Positions 34,157 through 45,628 are shown, counted from the stretch's first letter. The stretch: 64,000 nucleotides of DNA from Comamonadaceae bacterium (GCA_027486555.1 JAIXOX010000013.1:44330-108329); one strand, 5' to 3'. Notes: generated by a model from the letters alone, not told the origin. Numbers and translations are program-made.

Positions 34157-35209
34157 ATGAACTTGGAGAAAAACGTCCCTTTGCAGCCCTACAACACCTT
34201 TGGCATCGCAGCCAAGGCGTTGGCGATGGTGCGTGTGCGCTCCGAAGCCGACCTGCTGGACGTGCTGGCCGATCCCGCTTTGGCCACTTTGCCCCGTCAA
34301 GTGCTGGGCGGCGGCAGCAACATTGTGCTCACTGGCGACGTCAAGGCGCTGGTGCTCAAGATGGAGGTGCCTGGCATTCGCTTGTCGGTTGAGACCGACA
34401 AGCACTGGGTGATCGAAGCAGGAGCGGGCGTCGACTGGCATGCGCTGGTGGCTTGGACCCTGGACAACCATTACCCGGGTCTTGAGAACATGGCCCTGAT
34501 TCCCGGCACGGTGGGCGCATCGCCCGTGCAAAACATCGGGGCTTATGGGGTGGAGTTGCAAGACCGCTTTGAGTCTTTGGACGCCATGGACCTGTTCACC
34601 GGCGAGCTGTTCAGCCTGAATGCCGCGCAGTGCGGTTTCAGCTACCGCGACTCGGTGTTCAAGCACGCATCGGGCGGACCCGAAGGCTTGGGCCTAGCGG
34701 GCCGTGCGGTCATCCTCAGGGTGCGCTTTGCGCTGCCCAAACGCTGGAAGCCCGAGCTGGGTTATCTGGACTTGGAGCGCAAGATGGCCGAGACTGGCAT
34801 CCATAACCCCGATGCACGGCAGATTTTTGACTGGGTGGTGGCCATTCGCCGCGCCAAACTGCCCGACCCGGCGGTGATCGGCAATGCGGGAAGCTTCTTC
34901 AAGAACCCGACGGTCACCCCCGAGCAATGCGCCGACATCATCGCCCGTGACCCGAAAGTGGTGCACTATCCCATGCCCGACGGCAGCATCAAGCTGGCTG
35001 CGGGCTGGCTGATCGACGCATGTGGTTGGAAAGGCAAGACCGTCGGCCACGCCGGGGTTTACGAAAAGCAGGCGCTGGTGCTGGTCAACCGCGGCGGACG
35101 CGAGAACCCCTGCACAGGTGGTGAGGTGATGACGCTGGCCAAGGCCATTCAGACCAGTGTGTACGAGCGGTTTGGGATTCGGCTGGAACCTGAGCCTGTG
35201 GTTATTTGA
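34157..35209 (+). CDS. murB: UDP-N-acetylenolpyruvoylglucosamine reductase
   Basis: A 350-residue FAD enzyme that reduces UDP-GlcNAc-enolpyruvate to UDP-MurNAc in peptidoglycan synthesis. The FAD motif [12 protein letters not shown], the [20 protein letters not shown] segment, SYRDSVFK, the catalytic serine region [10 protein letters not shown] and the C-terminal glutamate (RLEPEPVVI) are all present. It is a type I MurB, as in E. coli. It follows the divergent yajQ start closely, so its promoter probably lies within the yajQ coding region. The downstream spacer contains two large hairpins. Confidence 0.96.
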   Translation: MNLEKNVPLQPYNTFGIAAKALAMVRVRSEADLLDVLADPALATLPRQVLGGGSNIVLTGDVKALVLKMEVPGIRLSVETDKHWVIEAGAGVDWHALVAWTLDNHYPGLENMALIPGTVGASPVQNIGAYGVELQDRFESLDAMDLFTGELFSLNAAQCGFSYRDSVFKHASGGPEGLGLAGRAVILRVRFALPKRWKPELGYLDLERKMAETGIHNPDARQIFDWVVAIRRAKLPDPAVIGNAGSFFKNPTVTPEQCADIIARDPKVVHYPMPDGSIKLAAGWLIDACGWKGKTVGHAGVYEKQALVLVNRGGRENPCTGGEVMTLAKAIQTSVYERFGIRLEPEPVVI

Positions 35210-35234
35210 GGCTTTCTGTTCCTGGCTTTGTTCC

Positions 35235-35319
35235 GCACCGGGATGGGGCCTGAGCGGTCGGCCTCATAACTCGCTTCGCTCGCCAAATCGGCAGATCCGC
35301 TCAGGCCCCAACCCGGTGC
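35235..35319. repeat. Large hairpin A with conserved core
   Basis: A 23-nt stem, GCACCGGGATGGGGCCTGAG CGG at 35235-35257, pairs with 35297-35319 with one mismatch. The 39-nt loop contains a 32-nt core (35261-35292) that starts GCCTCATAACTCGC and ends CCAAATCGGC. The exact reverse complement of this core is the loop of hairpin B at 35403-35434. It lies just after murB and could stop or protect its transcript, but no T-run follows, so it is not a canonical intrinsic terminator. Confidence 0.85.
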
Positions 35320-35375
35320 TGCGTTGCCAAAGACCCCCAAAGACCTCAATACCCGCTTGTGTTTCAACGGACGTA

Positions 35376-35460
35376 GCCTTGGTGAGGGTGCCTGTCGGAC
35401 CCGCCGATTTGGCGAGCGAAGCGAGTTATGAGGCGGGCCGGCAGGCACCCTCACCAAGGC
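35376..35460. repeat. Large hairpin B, same core inverted, different stem
   Basis: The stem GCCTTGGTGAGGGTGCCTG (from 35376) pairs with CAGGCACCCTCACCAAGGC (to 35460), and pairing continues inward with a mismatch and a bulge. The loop holds the 32-nt core at 35403-35434, identical to that of hairpin A but in the opposite orientation. The stems of A and B share no sequence. The 325-base gap between murB and argG thus contains these two elements plus the argG terminator and no gene. Confidence 0.85.
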
Positions 35461-35490
35461 GGAAAACACCCACAAAACCAAGCACACAAC

Positions 35491-35513
35491 AAAAAACGGC
35501 CCGAAGGCCGTTG
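35491..35513 (-). terminator. Intrinsic terminator of argG
   Basis: On the minus strand the sequence is AACGGCCTTCGGGCCGTT followed by TTTTG. It is a short perfect GC-rich stem closed by a stable TTCG tetraloop with a T-run, 22 bases after the argG stop. Confidence 0.9.
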
Positions 35514-35534
35514 TTCATTGAAGCATTGCAAAAA

Positions 35535-37212
<1,678 letters not shown>

Positions 37213-37255
37213 GGTGGGTGCTTCAAGAGGGCGGGGCAGTCCCGCATCAATGGAA

Positions 37256-37277
37256 AAGGGCGTCTTTGGACGCCCTT
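37256..37277 (-). terminator. Intrinsic terminator-like hairpin after the glycine-zipper gene
   Basis: On the minus strand AAGGGCGTC-CAAA-GACGCCCTT forms a 9-bp perfect stem, followed by TTCC. It lies between the glycine-zipper gene and ppnP, both on the minus strand, and would separate their transcripts. The T-run is short, so termination may be weak. Confidence 0.6.
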
Positions 37278-37343
37278 GACGGTCAATCGAATCAACATTT
37301 TAGGCGCTTTGGTGGGCGGCCCGATCATGTTTGCTCGGGTCTT

Positions 37344-38039
37344 TCAACGCCAGCGGCCATCTCTTCGGCTGTAGCCGTGGCCATGGCCAGATCGCCAACC
37401 CCAGCCCAGATCAACATGGGTGTAAATCGGGGCATAGCTTCTGTAAACAGGTGTCGGGACATACACCACGCGTGACTCCTGGATCACGGTCGGTGTTGTG
37501 CTGGTCACCATGGGCACGCTGGGCATTGTGGCCAAGGCTGTCGGATTCAATTCAGCATTGCTGGGCGCTTCTGAACGTGGGGCCATCAAGGGCGTGACCT
37601 GCAGTTGCAGCGTTGGCCCGGGGTCCTGGGGCAAGACCACGTTGTATTGTTTGCCGGCAAATTCGTAGACAACGTTGAAACCCGTCAGCCGGTTTTCATA
37701 AATGTTTTGCGTGGTGCAAGTGGTCTGATTTTGTATTTGGGAACCGGGGTTTTCGATTTTGTCCCCCATGATGGCCCCGCCCATCACGCCTGCGATGGTG
37801 GCCAAGGCGCGTCCCGATCCGCCGCCTATTTGGTTGCCAACCACTCCCCCTGCAATGGCCCCCATCACCGCGCCAGCGCCCGAGCTGGGGTTGGAGACGG
37901 CCACAGGGGACTGGCTGCAGGTTTGACGGGGCACAAGCACTTGTTGGTATACCGCTGTGCGTGAAATCACTTGGCCAACTTCTTGGGCATGCGCTGCGCA
38001 TGTGGCCGACATCAAGAGGGCAATTGCCAAATTTTTCAT
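37344..38039 (-). CDS. Glycine-zipper 2TM-domain outer-membrane/periplasmic protein
   Basis: About 231 residues from ATG 38039 (AAAGGTG upstream). It has a signal peptide MKNLAIALLMSATCAAHAQ, then a glycine zipper AVMGAIAGGVVGNQIGGGSG followed by RALATIAGVMGGAIMGDKIE, as in SlyB/Pcp-like proteins. There is no lipobox Cys at the cleavage site, so it is probably not a lipoprotein. The middle has CTTQNIYENRLTGFNVVYEF (a 'YxVxYxYxG'-type strand) and the C-terminus is Gly/His/Arg/Tyr-rich (GWGWRSGHGHGYSRRDGRWR). Likely an envelope protein; function unknown. Confidence 0.82.
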   Translation of the reverse strand: MKNLAIALLMSATCAAHAQEVGQVISRTAVYQQVLVPRQTCSQSPVAVSNPSSGAGAVMGAIAGGVVGNQIGGGSGRALATIAGVMGGAIMGDKIENPGSQIQNQTTCTTQNIYENRLTGFNVVYEFAGKQYNVVLPQDPGPTLQLQVTPLMAPRSEAPSNAELNPTALATMPSVPMVTSTTPTVIQESRVVYVPTPVYRSYAPIYTHVDLGWGWRSGHGHGYSRRDGRWR

Positions 38040-38152
38040 GTGGTTTTCACCTTTCAATTGAATTTATCAAGTGTAGCGCGGGCAAGCCCCGATGCCTATG
38101 AAGGGCAGGTAAAGTTGCGTTCAACTTGTTGCAGCGGGTTCTCGAATGCGCT

Positions 38153-38497
38153 TCAAGCGGGCCAATTGTCAGGTGAAAAGCCGACCGTCCATCGTCCAGA
38201 AGGCCAGGCGATCACGGGGCGTTTGATCGTGCTGGCGTGCTCCAGCATGACGGCCTTGGCACCTGCACGGTCGGTCACGCCCGCTTGTGTGGCGGGATCA
38301 AGCTTTCGCCAAGTGCTGCCTTTGCGGTTCAGCACTGTTTCCCAGCCCAATGCATCGATCCATTGGTCGATTTCTGCAACGGGCACGCCTTGTTTTTTGA
38401 AGTCGTGAAATGTGGCGCTCAAGTTTTGGGCGGCCAGCCAGGTGCGGGCTTTTTTCACGCTGTCGCAGTTGGGAATGCCATAAACGATCAGGTCCAT
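38153..38497 (-). CDS. ArsC/Spx-family reductase-like protein
   Basis: A 114-residue thioredoxin-fold protein of the ArsC/YffB type. It starts MDLIVYGIPNCDSVKKARTW with a single active-site Cys (about 11) and no CxxC; later blocks are FHDFKKQGVPVAEIDQWIDA, WETVLNRKGSTWRKL and KRPVIAWPSGRWTVGFSPD. YffB-type proteins bind glutathione and lack established arsenate reductase activity, so the common name arsenate reductase is doubtful. It is divergent from folC with 49 bases between starts. Confidence 0.88.
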   Translation of the reverse strand: MDLIVYGIPNCDSVKKARTWLAAQNLSATFHDFKKQGVPVAEIDQWIDALGWETVLNRKGSTWRKLDPATQAGVTDRAGAKAVMLEHASTIKRPVIAWPSGRWTVGFSPDNWPA

Positions 38498-38546
38498 GCT
38501 GTTTTTCTCTCATGAAAGCGGATGGGAGTCGGCGACAATCGCGCCC

Positions 38547-39836
38547 ATGAAGACTCTACAACAATGGCTCGACTGGTGCGAGCAGTTACACCCCGTGGCC
38601 ATTGACATGGGGCTCGACCGTGTCAAAACCGTTGCCGACCGCATGGCACTGCATTTTGACTGTCCGGTGATCACCGTGGCCGGCACCAATGGCAAGGGTT
38701 CTACCTGCGCCATGCTCGAGGCCGTTTTGTTGCAAGCGGGTTACAAAACCGGGGTTTATACCTCGCCCCATTTGGTTCATTTTGAAGAGCGTTGCCGTTT
38801 GCACGGCGAGTCCGCTTCGTCAGCAGCCTTTGCGCAAGCCTTTGCTTTTGTCGAGTCTGTTCGGGGTGATGTCAGCCTCACTTACTTTGAATTCAGCACA
38901 CTGGCCATTCTTCACCTGATGTCCAGCGCCCATCTGGATGTGGCTATTTTGGAGGTGGGTTTGGGTGGCCGCTTGGATGCGGTCAACATCATCGACACCG
39001 ATTGCGCAGTGATCACCAGCATCGATATCGACCACACGGCCATCTTGGGCCTGGACCGTGAAAGCATCGGATTTGAGAAGGCCGGCATCATGCGCGCGGC
39101 ACGGCCGGTGATCGTGAGCGATCCGGTGCCGCCGCAAAGCGTGATCGACCATGCGCATGCCTTGGGTGCCCAGCTTTGGCAATTTGGGCGGGATTTCAAT
39201 TTTTCGGGTGATCCCCAGCAGTGGGCCTGGGCCGGGCGTGATCGACGGTACAGCGGAATGGCCTACCCCGCGTTGCGTGGGGCCAATCAATTGATCAACG
39301 CATCGGGGGTGTTGGCGGCCTTGGAGGCTTTGCGCCAACGGATACCCGTGACGGCTCAGGCTATCCGCAATGGTTTGGCCATGGTGGAGTTGCCCGGACG
39401 GTTCCAGATCGTGCCCGGTCAACCCGTGTTGGTGTTGGACGTTGCGCACAACCCCCATTCTGTGGCCGCCCTGGCGGTCAATCTCGATGCCATGGGTTTC
39501 TACCCGACCACCCATGCGGTGTTGGGGGCCATGGCTGACAAAGACCTTTTGCCCATGTTCAAGCATGTCAATCCCATGGTGGACAAGTGGTATTTCACGG
39601 ATTTGCCCCTGAGCCGGGCAGCGACAGCTGCACAACTTCAATTGCTTTGGCAGTCGCAAAACACCCGCAAAGATGTGTCAAGCAGCGTTCACGTCAGCCC
39701 CATGGATGCTTTCCAAGCGGCCATCAAGAGCGCAGACCCGGCTGATAGAATCGTCGCCTTTGGTTCCTTCCATACAGTGGGTGGTGTTTTGCAAGAGGGC
39801 ATTCCTCGTCTTCAGGCCAAACACCTCAGCCCCTGA
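38547..39836 (+). CDS. folC: Bifunctional folylpolyglutamate/dihydrofolate synthase
   Basis: A 429-residue Mur-ligase-like enzyme that adds glutamate to dihydropteroate and to folates. It has the P-loop ITVAGTNGKGSTCAML (43-58), SPHLVHFEERCRL, LEVGLGGRLDAVNII, IDIDHTAILG, and the C-terminal DVAHNPHSVAALAVNL and GAMADKDLLPM. The start MKTLQQWLDWCEQ (38547) is chosen over the ORF-track extension. It begins the conserved betaproteobacterial string folC, SPOR protein, cvpA, purF, metZ. Confidence 0.96.
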   Translation: MKTLQQWLDWCEQLHPVAIDMGLDRVKTVADRMALHFDCPVITVAGTNGKGSTCAMLEAVLLQAGYKTGVYTSPHLVHFEERCRLHGESASSAAFAQAFAFVESVRGDVSLTYFEFSTLAILHLMSSAHLDVAILEVGLGGRLDAVNIIDTDCAVITSIDIDHTAILGLDRESIGFEKAGIMRAARPVIVSDPVPPQSVIDHAHALGAQLWQFGRDFNFSGDPQQWAWAGRDRRYSGMAYPALRGANQLINASGVLAALEALRQRIPVTAQAIRNGLAMVELPGRFQIVPGQPVLVLDVAHNPHSVAALAVNLDAMGFYPTTHAVLGAMADKDLLPMFKHVNPMVDKWYFTDLPLSRAATAAQLQLLWQSQNTRKDVSSSVHVSPMDAFQAAIKSADPADRIVAFGSFHTVGGVLQEGIPRLQAKHLSP

Positions 39837-39844
39837 ACATCGCC

Positions 39845-40636
39845 ATGGCGTTTTTCAAGTTCCGTGTTCCCGGTCAGGCTGACCCCGATGCCCCCGTTTC
39901 AGAAGTGGCCGTGCTGAGTGCGAGTGAAAACATCGACGTCGTCAGAAGGCGTGCCAGGCACCGCTTGATTGGCTCTGTGGTGTTGGTTCTGCTGGCCGTG
40001 CTCGGTTTTCCCTTGTTGTTTGACACCCAGCCGCGTCCTGTCGCGGTGGACACGCCGATTGTCATTCCCGACAGACATGCAACGCCTGCCCTTGTTCCGG
40101 CAGTTCCCTCGCCTGTATCGGCTGTGGCGCCAACGGCCTCGGTGCCCGTCAAACCTTTGGTCAATGCGGCCAAACCTCTGCCTGTTCAGTCTGGACTCGA
40201 TGAGGGCGAAGAAGTGGTGGTTCGATCAGCGCCTGTGCTGAGCCCCAAACCGAATCCAGCGCCTGTCCCTGCGCAAGCCAAGCCTGCGGAGCCCAGGTCA
40301 ACACCCGACAAAGCCGAACTGGCTCCACCCATCAAGCCCAAGTCAATAGACGATGGAAGCAAAGCCAAGTCTTTGCTTGATGGCAGGGACAATGATGCAG
40401 TTGTGGAGCGCCATGTCATCCAAGTGGGCGCATTTGCTGATGCAACCAGGGTTCGAGAAGTCCGAAAAAAACTGGAACAAGGGGGGCTGTCCACTTACAC
40501 CCAATCGGTGGAAGACAAAGAGGGCAAAACGTCCACCCGTGTCCGGGTGGGGCCATTTGGTTCGCGAGAGGAGGCAGACAAAGTTGCCGCGCGGATCCGC
40601 GCCCTGGGTTTTTCTCCTGCTGTGCTGAGGATATGA
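39845..40636 (+). CDS. SPOR-domain cell-division protein (DedD-like)
   Basis: A 263-residue single-pass membrane protein. It has a short cytoplasmic N-terminus, a membrane helix at about 41-59 (IGSVVLVLLAVLGFPLLF), a long Pro/Ala/Val-rich linker, then a C-terminal SPOR domain (HVIQVGAFADATRVREVRKK ... TRVRVGPFGSREEADKVAAR). SPOR domains bind denuded glycan strands at the septum. The position between folC and cvpA is where DedD is found in E. coli, so DedD-like is a fair description. Confidence 0.92.
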   Translation: MAFFKFRVPGQADPDAPVSEVAVLSASENIDVVRRRARHRLIGSVVLVLLAVLGFPLLFDTQPRPVAVDTPIVIPDRHATPALVPAVPSPVSAVAPTASVPVKPLVNAAKPLPVQSGLDEGEEVVVRSAPVLSPKPNPAPVPAQAKPAEPRSTPDKAELAPPIKPKSIDDGSKAKSLLDGRDNDAVVERHVIQVGAFADATRVREVRKKLEQGGLSTYTQSVEDKEGKTSTRVRVGPFGSREEADKVAARIRALGFSPAVLRI

Positions 40637-40637
40637 C

Positions 40638-41132
40638 GTGGCCGTGTCCCTGACAGACTGGATTTTGCTGGGTGTCCTGTTCGTCTCCATGGTGGTCGGT
40701 TTTTGGCGAGGACTGGTCTACGAAGTGCTGTCTTTGGCGGGTTGGGTGGCTGCATTCATCTTGGCACAGTGGTTCGCTTCCGATGTCATCGTTTGGCTCC
40801 CATTTCTGAAAGGTGCCGCTGAGCCTGTGCAGTACGCCGTGGCTTTTGTTGTGGTGTTTATCGCCTCCTTGTTTGCAGCGGGCATGGTTTCTTGGCTGAT
40901 CAAAATGCTGGTGGAAACCGTGGGCTTGCGTCCCGTTGACCGCAGCTTGGGGGCTTTGTTTGGCTTGGCCCGTGGCCTGGTGTTGTTGCTCGCCCTCACG
41001 GTGGTCGTCCAGTTGACTGGGTTTTCCACCGAGGTCTGGTGGAAAAACGCCCATGGACCCATCTGGTTGAATGCAAGTTTGGACCGGTTGAAGCCCTTGT
41101 TGCCAGAGAGTTTTGCAGAGGTATTGCCCTGA
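40638..41132 (+). CDS. cvpA: CvpA family membrane protein
   Basis: A 164-residue protein with four hydrophobic segments, beginning MAVSLTDWILLGVLFVSMVV, then GFWRGLVYEVLSLAGWVAAF, IASLFAAGMVSWLIKMLV and LGALFGLARGLVLLLALTVV. It uses a GTG start 1 base after the SPOR gene stop, with GAGG upstream. CvpA has been linked to colicin V export and to envelope stress; its mechanism is not settled. It lies directly upstream of purF, as in E. coli. Confidence 0.93.
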   Translation: MAVSLTDWILLGVLFVSMVVGFWRGLVYEVLSLAGWVAAFILAQWFASDVIVWLPFLKGAAEPVQYAVAFVVVFIASLFAAGMVSWLIKMLVETVGLRPVDRSLGALFGLARGLVLLLALTVVVQLTGFSTEVWWKNAHGPIWLNASLDRLKPLLPESFAEVLP

Positions 41133-41170
41133 TATTTTGGTGCGTATCGCTTTTTGAACGGATTAAAAGT

Positions 41171-42685
41171 ATGTGTGGAATTGTTGGCGTTGTCAGTAAC
41201 GCGCCGGTCAACCAATTGATTTATGACGCCTTGTTGCTGTTGCAACACCGGGGCCAAGACGCGGCAGGCATCGTCACGCAGCTGGACCGAAAATTTTTCA
41301 TGCACAAGGCCAAAGGCATGGTGCGTGATGTGTTTCGCACCCGCAACATGCGCAGTTTGCCGGGCAACTGCGGATTGGGACAAGTGCGTTACCCCACGGC
41401 GGGTAACGCATTCAGCGAAGAAGAGGCCCAGCCCTTTTATGTGAACGCACCTTTTGGCTTGGTGCTCGTGCACAACGGCAACCTGACCAATGCCCATGCT
41501 TTGAAATCGGAGTTGTTTTCAGTGGACCACCGCCACATCAACACCGACAGTGACTCCGAGGTCTTGCTCAATGTGTTGGCCCACGAGCTGGAAAAAACCA
41601 CGCGCGGCTTGCCACTCAAACCCATGGACGTGTTCGAGGCCGTGCGCGGTGTGAATCGCCGTGTCAAAGGCTCTTACGCGGTGATTGCCTTGATCGCAGG
41701 GCATGGCCTGGTTGCCTTTCGTGACCCGCATGGCATTCGGCCTTTGTGCATGGGCCGCAGCGAAGATGGCTCCATCATGTTGGCCAGCGAGTCGGTGGCT
41801 TTGGATGGCACATCACACCAATTTGAGCGCGACGTGGCTCCTGGAGAAGCCATCTTTGTGGACCTGGAGGGCAAGATGCACACGCAGGCATGCGCCGACA
41901 AAACGCAATTGAGCCCGTGTATCTTTGAATACGTGTACTTGGCCCGCCCCGACTCGACCATGGACGGCATTTCGGTGTACCAAGCCCGTTTGAATTTGGG
42001 CGAGACATTGGCCAAGCGGGTTGTTTCCAATGTGCCGCCCAGTGACATCGATGTGGTGATCCCGATCCCCGAGTCCAGCCGTCCCAGTGCCACCCAATTG
42101 GCCCATTTGCTGGGCATTCCTTACCGTGAAGGTTTTGTCAAAAACCGCTACGTGGGCCGCACCTTCATCATGCCCGGACAAGCGGTGCGCAAAAAGTCGG
42201 TGCGCCAAAAACTCAACACCATCGTGAGCGAATTCAAGGGCCGCAATGTGTTGTTGGTGGATGACTCCATCGTGCGCGGCACCACCAGCCGCGAGATCGT
42301 GCAAATGGCGCGAGACGCCGGGGCCCGCAAGGTGTACATGGCCAGCGCTGCGCCACCGGTGCGCTTTCCCAATGTTTACGGCATCGACATGCCGACCAAA
42401 GAAGAGCTGGTGGCCCATGGCCGCAGCATCGAAGAAATTCGCCAAATCATTGGCTGCGATGCCCTGATTTACCAAGACGTGGATGCCATGAAGTCGGCCG
42501 TGGCCCAAGCGCGTGTCAACGCAGCGGGCGCGCTGTCTGATTTTGACGCGTCTTGCTTTGATGGCGTGTACGTGACGGGCGATATTTCTGCCGACGACAT
42601 CAGCCGTTTGAACCAAACCCGCCCTCAAACCGAAGAGGGCGATGACGACAATTCGCGTTTGGCTTTGCCCAACGCCAGCGAGTGA
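41171..42685 (+). CDS. purF: Amidophosphoribosyltransferase
   Basis: A 504-residue enzyme that makes 5-phosphoribosylamine from PRPP and glutamine, the first step of purine synthesis. The catalytic Cys is exposed after Met removal (MCGIVGVVSNAPVNQLIYDA); glutaminase blocks LLLQHRGQDAAGI and VRYPTAGNA are present, and the PRPP loop is VLLVDDSIVRGTTSREIVQM. The start at 41171 is fixed by the MCG motif; the ORF-track extension runs back into cvpA. It is followed by metZ after 9 bases. Confidence 0.97.
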   Translation: MCGIVGVVSNAPVNQLIYDALLLLQHRGQDAAGIVTQLDRKFFMHKAKGMVRDVFRTRNMRSLPGNCGLGQVRYPTAGNAFSEEEAQPFYVNAPFGLVLVHNGNLTNAHALKSELFSVDHRHINTDSDSEVLLNVLAHELEKTTRGLPLKPMDVFEAVRGVNRRVKGSYAVIALIAGHGLVAFRDPHGIRPLCMGRSEDGSIMLASESVALDGTSHQFERDVAPGEAIFVDLEGKMHTQACADKTQLSPCIFEYVYLARPDSTMDGISVYQARLNLGETLAKRVVSNVPPSDIDVVIPIPESSRPSATQLAHLLGIPYREGFVKNRYVGRTFIMPGQAVRKKSVRQKLNTIVSEFKGRNVLLVDDSIVRGTTSREIVQMARDAGARKVYMASAAPPVRFPNVYGIDMPTKEELVAHGRSIEEIRQIIGCDALIYQDVDAMKSAVAQARVNAAGALSDFDASCFDGVYVTGDISADDISRLNQTRPQTEEGDDDNSRLALPNASE

Positions 42686-42694
42686 GCCCACAGC

Positions 42695-43906
42695 ATGACA
42701 GCATCTTCACGATTTGACGATTTGCACATTGAAACCTTGGCCGTGCGTGCAGCCGTTGAGCGCAGCCAGTACGGCGAAAACTCTGAAGCCTTGTACCTGA
42801 CCAGCGGCTACGTGCAGCCCACAGCCGAATCTGCCGCTAGGCGTTTCGCAGGCGACGAAGAAGGCTTCACCTATGGCCGCTACGGCAACCCCACGGTCAG
42901 CAGCATGGAAATGCGCTTGGCGGCCTTGGAGGGCACAGAAGCCGCCATGGGAACATCCTCTGGCATGTCCGCCATCTTGATGATGTGCATGGGTCTGCTC
43001 AAATCGGGCGACCATGTGGTGTGCTCGCGCTCCATGTTTGGCTCCACCATCAAACTCATCGGTTCAGACTTGGCCAAGTTCGGCGTTGAATCGAGTTTTG
43101 TCTCGCAAACCGATTTGCAAGAGTGGCAAGCGGCCGTCCGTCCAAACACGCGCTTGTTGTTTGCCGAAACCCCCACCAACCCCCTGACCGAGGTGTGCGA
43201 CATTCAGGCGCTGGCCGACATCGCACACAACGCAGGTGCTTTGTTTGCCGTGGACAACTGCTTTGCCACGCCATCCTTGCAGCGCCCTGTGGCCATGGGT
43301 GCCGACATCATCATGCATTCGGGCACCAAGTACCTGGACGGCCAGGGCCGCGTGATGGCGGGTGCCTTGTGCGCGCCGCAGCAGATGGTCACCGAAAAGT
43401 TTTTGCCGGTGCTCAAAAGCGGGGGCATGACGCTCGCGCCCTTCAACGCATGGGTTGTGCTCAAGGGTCTGGAAACCCTGGACCTTCGCATGCGTGCGCA
43501 GAGCGCCCGTGCGCAAATTTTGGCCGAATGGCTGGAAAAGCACCCCGCCGTAGCGCGGGTGCATTACCCCGCTTTGGCCAGTCACCCGCAGCACGAATTG
43601 GCCATGCGCCAGATGTCGGGCCTGGGCGGCGCGGTCTTGTCATTTGATGTGAAAGCCGACGGTCCCGAGCAATCGCGTCAACGTGCATTCCATGTGATGG
43701 ACCAGATGAAAATGTTGTCCTTGGCGACCAACTTGGGCGACACCAAAACCATGGTGGCGCACCCCGCCAGCACCTCGCACGGTCGACTGACCGAGGTGCA
43801 GCGCCAAGCCGCAGGCATTGGCCAAGGTTTGATTCGTGTCGCCGTTGGCCTCGAATACCCACAAGATGTTCAAAACGACCTGTCCCGTGGTCTCGATACC
43901 CTCTGA
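42695..43906 (+). CDS. metZ: O-succinylhomoserine sulfhydrylase
   Basis: A 403-residue PLP enzyme of the Cys/Met metabolism family that makes homocysteine from O-succinylhomoserine and sulfide. It has [53 protein letters not shown], the PLP-lysine motif [13 protein letters not shown] and [20 protein letters not shown]. The position after purF and the length support MetZ rather than cystathionine gamma-synthase, though the two are similar. gltX starts 1 base after its stop. Confidence 0.93.
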   Translation: MTASSRFDDLHIETLAVRAAVERSQYGENSEALYLTSGYVQPTAESAARRFAGDEEGFTYGRYGNPTVSSMEMRLAALEGTEAAMGTSSGMSAILMMCMGLLKSGDHVVCSRSMFGSTIKLIGSDLAKFGVESSFVSQTDLQEWQAAVRPNTRLLFAETPTNPLTEVCDIQALADIAHNAGALFAVDNCFATPSLQRPVAMGADIIMHSGTKYLDGQGRVMAGALCAPQQMVTEKFLPVLKSGGMTLAPFNAWVVLKGLETLDLRMRAQSARAQILAEWLEKHPAVARVHYPALASHPQHELAMRQMSGLGGAVLSFDVKADGPEQSRQRAFHVMDQMKMLSLATNLGDTKTMVAHPASTSHGRLTEVQRQAAGIGQGLIRVAVGLEYPQDVQNDLSRGLDTL

Positions 43907-43907
43907 T

Positions 43908-45293
43908 ATGACCAAAACACGCACCCGCTTTGCCCCATCGCCCACCGGCTTCATCCATTTGGGCAACATCCGCTCGGCTTTGTACCCTTGGGCGTTTGCC
44001 CGTGCGACTGGTGGTGATTTCATTTTGCGCATCGAAGATACAGACCTCGATCGCTCCACCCAAGCCTCTGTCGATGTGATCATCGAAGGCATGGCCTGGT
44101 TAGAGCTCAACCATGACGAGGGCCCTTTCTACCAAATGCAGCGCATGGAGCGGTACAAAGCCGTGCTGGCCGAGTTGATCGCTGCAGGGCATGTTTACCC
44201 CTGTTACATGAGCATGCAAGATTTGGATGCTCTGCGTGAGCGCCAAATGGCCAACAAGGAAAAACCACGTTACGACGGCACATGGCGTCCCGCAGAAGGC
44301 AAAACCCTCCCTGACATCCCGGAGGGTGTGAAGCCTGTGCTGCGTTTCAAGAACCCCATCGGTGGTCTGGTGGCTTGGGATGACAAGGTCAAAGGCCTGA
44401 TTGAAATCAGCAATGACGAGTTGGATGACCTGGTCATTGCTCGCCCTGATGGCACGCCCACTTATAACTTTTGCGTGGTGGTGGATGACATCGAGATGCA
44501 GATCACCCACGTTATCCGTGGCGATGACCATGTGAACAACACGCCACGCCAGATCAACATCTTCAAAGCCCTTGGCAAAGAGCCACCGGTTTACGCCCAT
44601 CTGCCCACCGTGCTCAACGAACAAGGCGAGAAGATGAGCAAACGCAATGGCGCCAAAGCCGTGACGGCCTACCGCGATGAAGGCTATCTGCCCGATGCCA
44701 TGGTCAATTACTTGGCACGACTGGGCTGGAGTCATGGCGATGACGAAATTTTCAGCCGCGCGCAGTTCTTGGAGTGGTTCAGTTTGGATCACTTGGGTCG
44801 AAGCGCGGCGCAATTCGACGAAGCCAAGCTCAAGTGGGTCAACGCGCAGCACCTCAAGGCCATGAGCGATGACGCCCTGGCTGAGTGCGTGCAACCCTTC
44901 TTGGCCAAACTGGGTGTGTCGGCTGACGTGCGCTTGGCCAACATTTGCGGCTTGTTCAAAGACCGATGCGACACTTTGGTTGCTTTAGCGCAATGGATTT
45001 CAGCTTTTTACCTGGATGTGGTGCCCAATCCGCAAGAGAAAGCCTTGCATGTGACCGATGCCGTTAAGCCAGCGCTGAGTGTGTTGGCTGACAAGTTGGC
45101 GATATGCGCTTGGGACAAGATTTCGATTGCTGCGGCCATCAAAGAAACCTTGGGCGAAGTTGGGCTGAAAATGCCTCAGCTGGCCATGCCCGTACGTGTA
45201 TTGGTCATGGGCACCGCGCAGACGCCATCACTGGATGCCGTTCTTTTTTTGAGTAAAAGAGAAAAAATTGTTGGCACCCTAAAAAACGCCTAG
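43908..45293 (+). CDS. gltX: Glutamate-tRNA ligase
   Basis: A 461-residue class I aminoacyl-tRNA synthetase. It has [19 protein letters not shown] (the HIGH-type motif as HLGN), [32 protein letters not shown] and the catalytic loop [12 protein letters not shown] (KMSKS-type). The start at 43908 ([12 protein letters not shown]) is used; the ORF-track start lies within metZ. A tRNA-Glu gene is encoded 204 bases downstream, though there is no sign of functional coupling. Confidence 0.96.
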   Translation: MTKTRTRFAPSPTGFIHLGNIRSALYPWAFARATGGDFILRIEDTDLDRSTQASVDVIIEGMAWLELNHDEGPFYQMQRMERYKAVLAELIAAGHVYPCYMSMQDLDALRERQMANKEKPRYDGTWRPAEGKTLPDIPEGVKPVLRFKNPIGGLVAWDDKVKGLIEISNDELDDLVIARPDGTPTYNFCVVVDDIEMQITHVIRGDDHVNNTPRQINIFKALGKEPPVYAHLPTVLNEQGEKMSKRNGAKAVTAYRDEGYLPDAMVNYLARLGWSHGDDEIFSRAQFLEWFSLDHLGRSAAQFDEAKLKWVNAQHLKAMSDDALAECVQPFLAKLGVSADVRLANICGLFKDRCDTLVALAQWISAFYLDVVPNPQEKALHVTDAVKPALSVLADKLAICAWDKISIAAAIKETLGEVGLKMPQLAMPVRVLVMGTAQTPSLDAVLFLSKREKIVGTLKNA

Positions 45294-45302
45294 AAACCTG
45301 TC

Positions 45303-45308
45303 TATAAT
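45303..45308 (+). promoter_or_regulatory. Candidate -10 box of the Ala-Glu-Asp tRNA operon
   Basis: A consensus TATAAT lies 75 bases before the tRNA-Ala gene and about 10 bases after the gltX stop. The bases 17 upstream (TAAAAA) are a poor -35, so strength is uncertain. The three tRNAs follow on one strand with a single terminator after them. Confidence 0.45.
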
Positions 45309-45382
45309 TCAAGTCTCGACACCATCGAGGCATAACAAGAAAGCTAACAGCGGCAACGATGTTTGTATCAGAAGATGCCAAA

Positions 45383-45458
<76 letters not shown>

Positions 45459-45496
45459 AAGTGTCGAGATGATTCGCAAGAATCCGTCCAGGTTAT

Positions 45497-45572
45497 GACC
45501 CTATCGTCTAGAGGCCTAGGACATCACCCTTTCACGGTGAGTACCGGGGTTCGAATCCCCGTAGGGTCGCCA
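45497..45572 (+). tRNA. tRNA-Glu (TTC)
   Basis: A 76-nt cloverleaf. The acceptor is GACCCTA/TAGGGTC with GCCA end, the anticodon stem TCACC-CTTTCAC-GGTGA (anticodon TTC), and the T arm CCGGGGTTCGAATCCCCG. It is the second gene of the three-tRNA array. Confidence 0.95.
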
Positions 45573-45628
45573 AGTTTTGTAGCACTTGTTGAGTTGCCAA
45601 GTCAACCTGTTAAAAGCTACAGCTATCA

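Noticed and set aside
38153-38497. Calling the ArsC-like protein a functional arsenate reductase
   Set aside because: The sequence is of the YffB/Spx-like branch with one Cys, and no ars genes are nearby.
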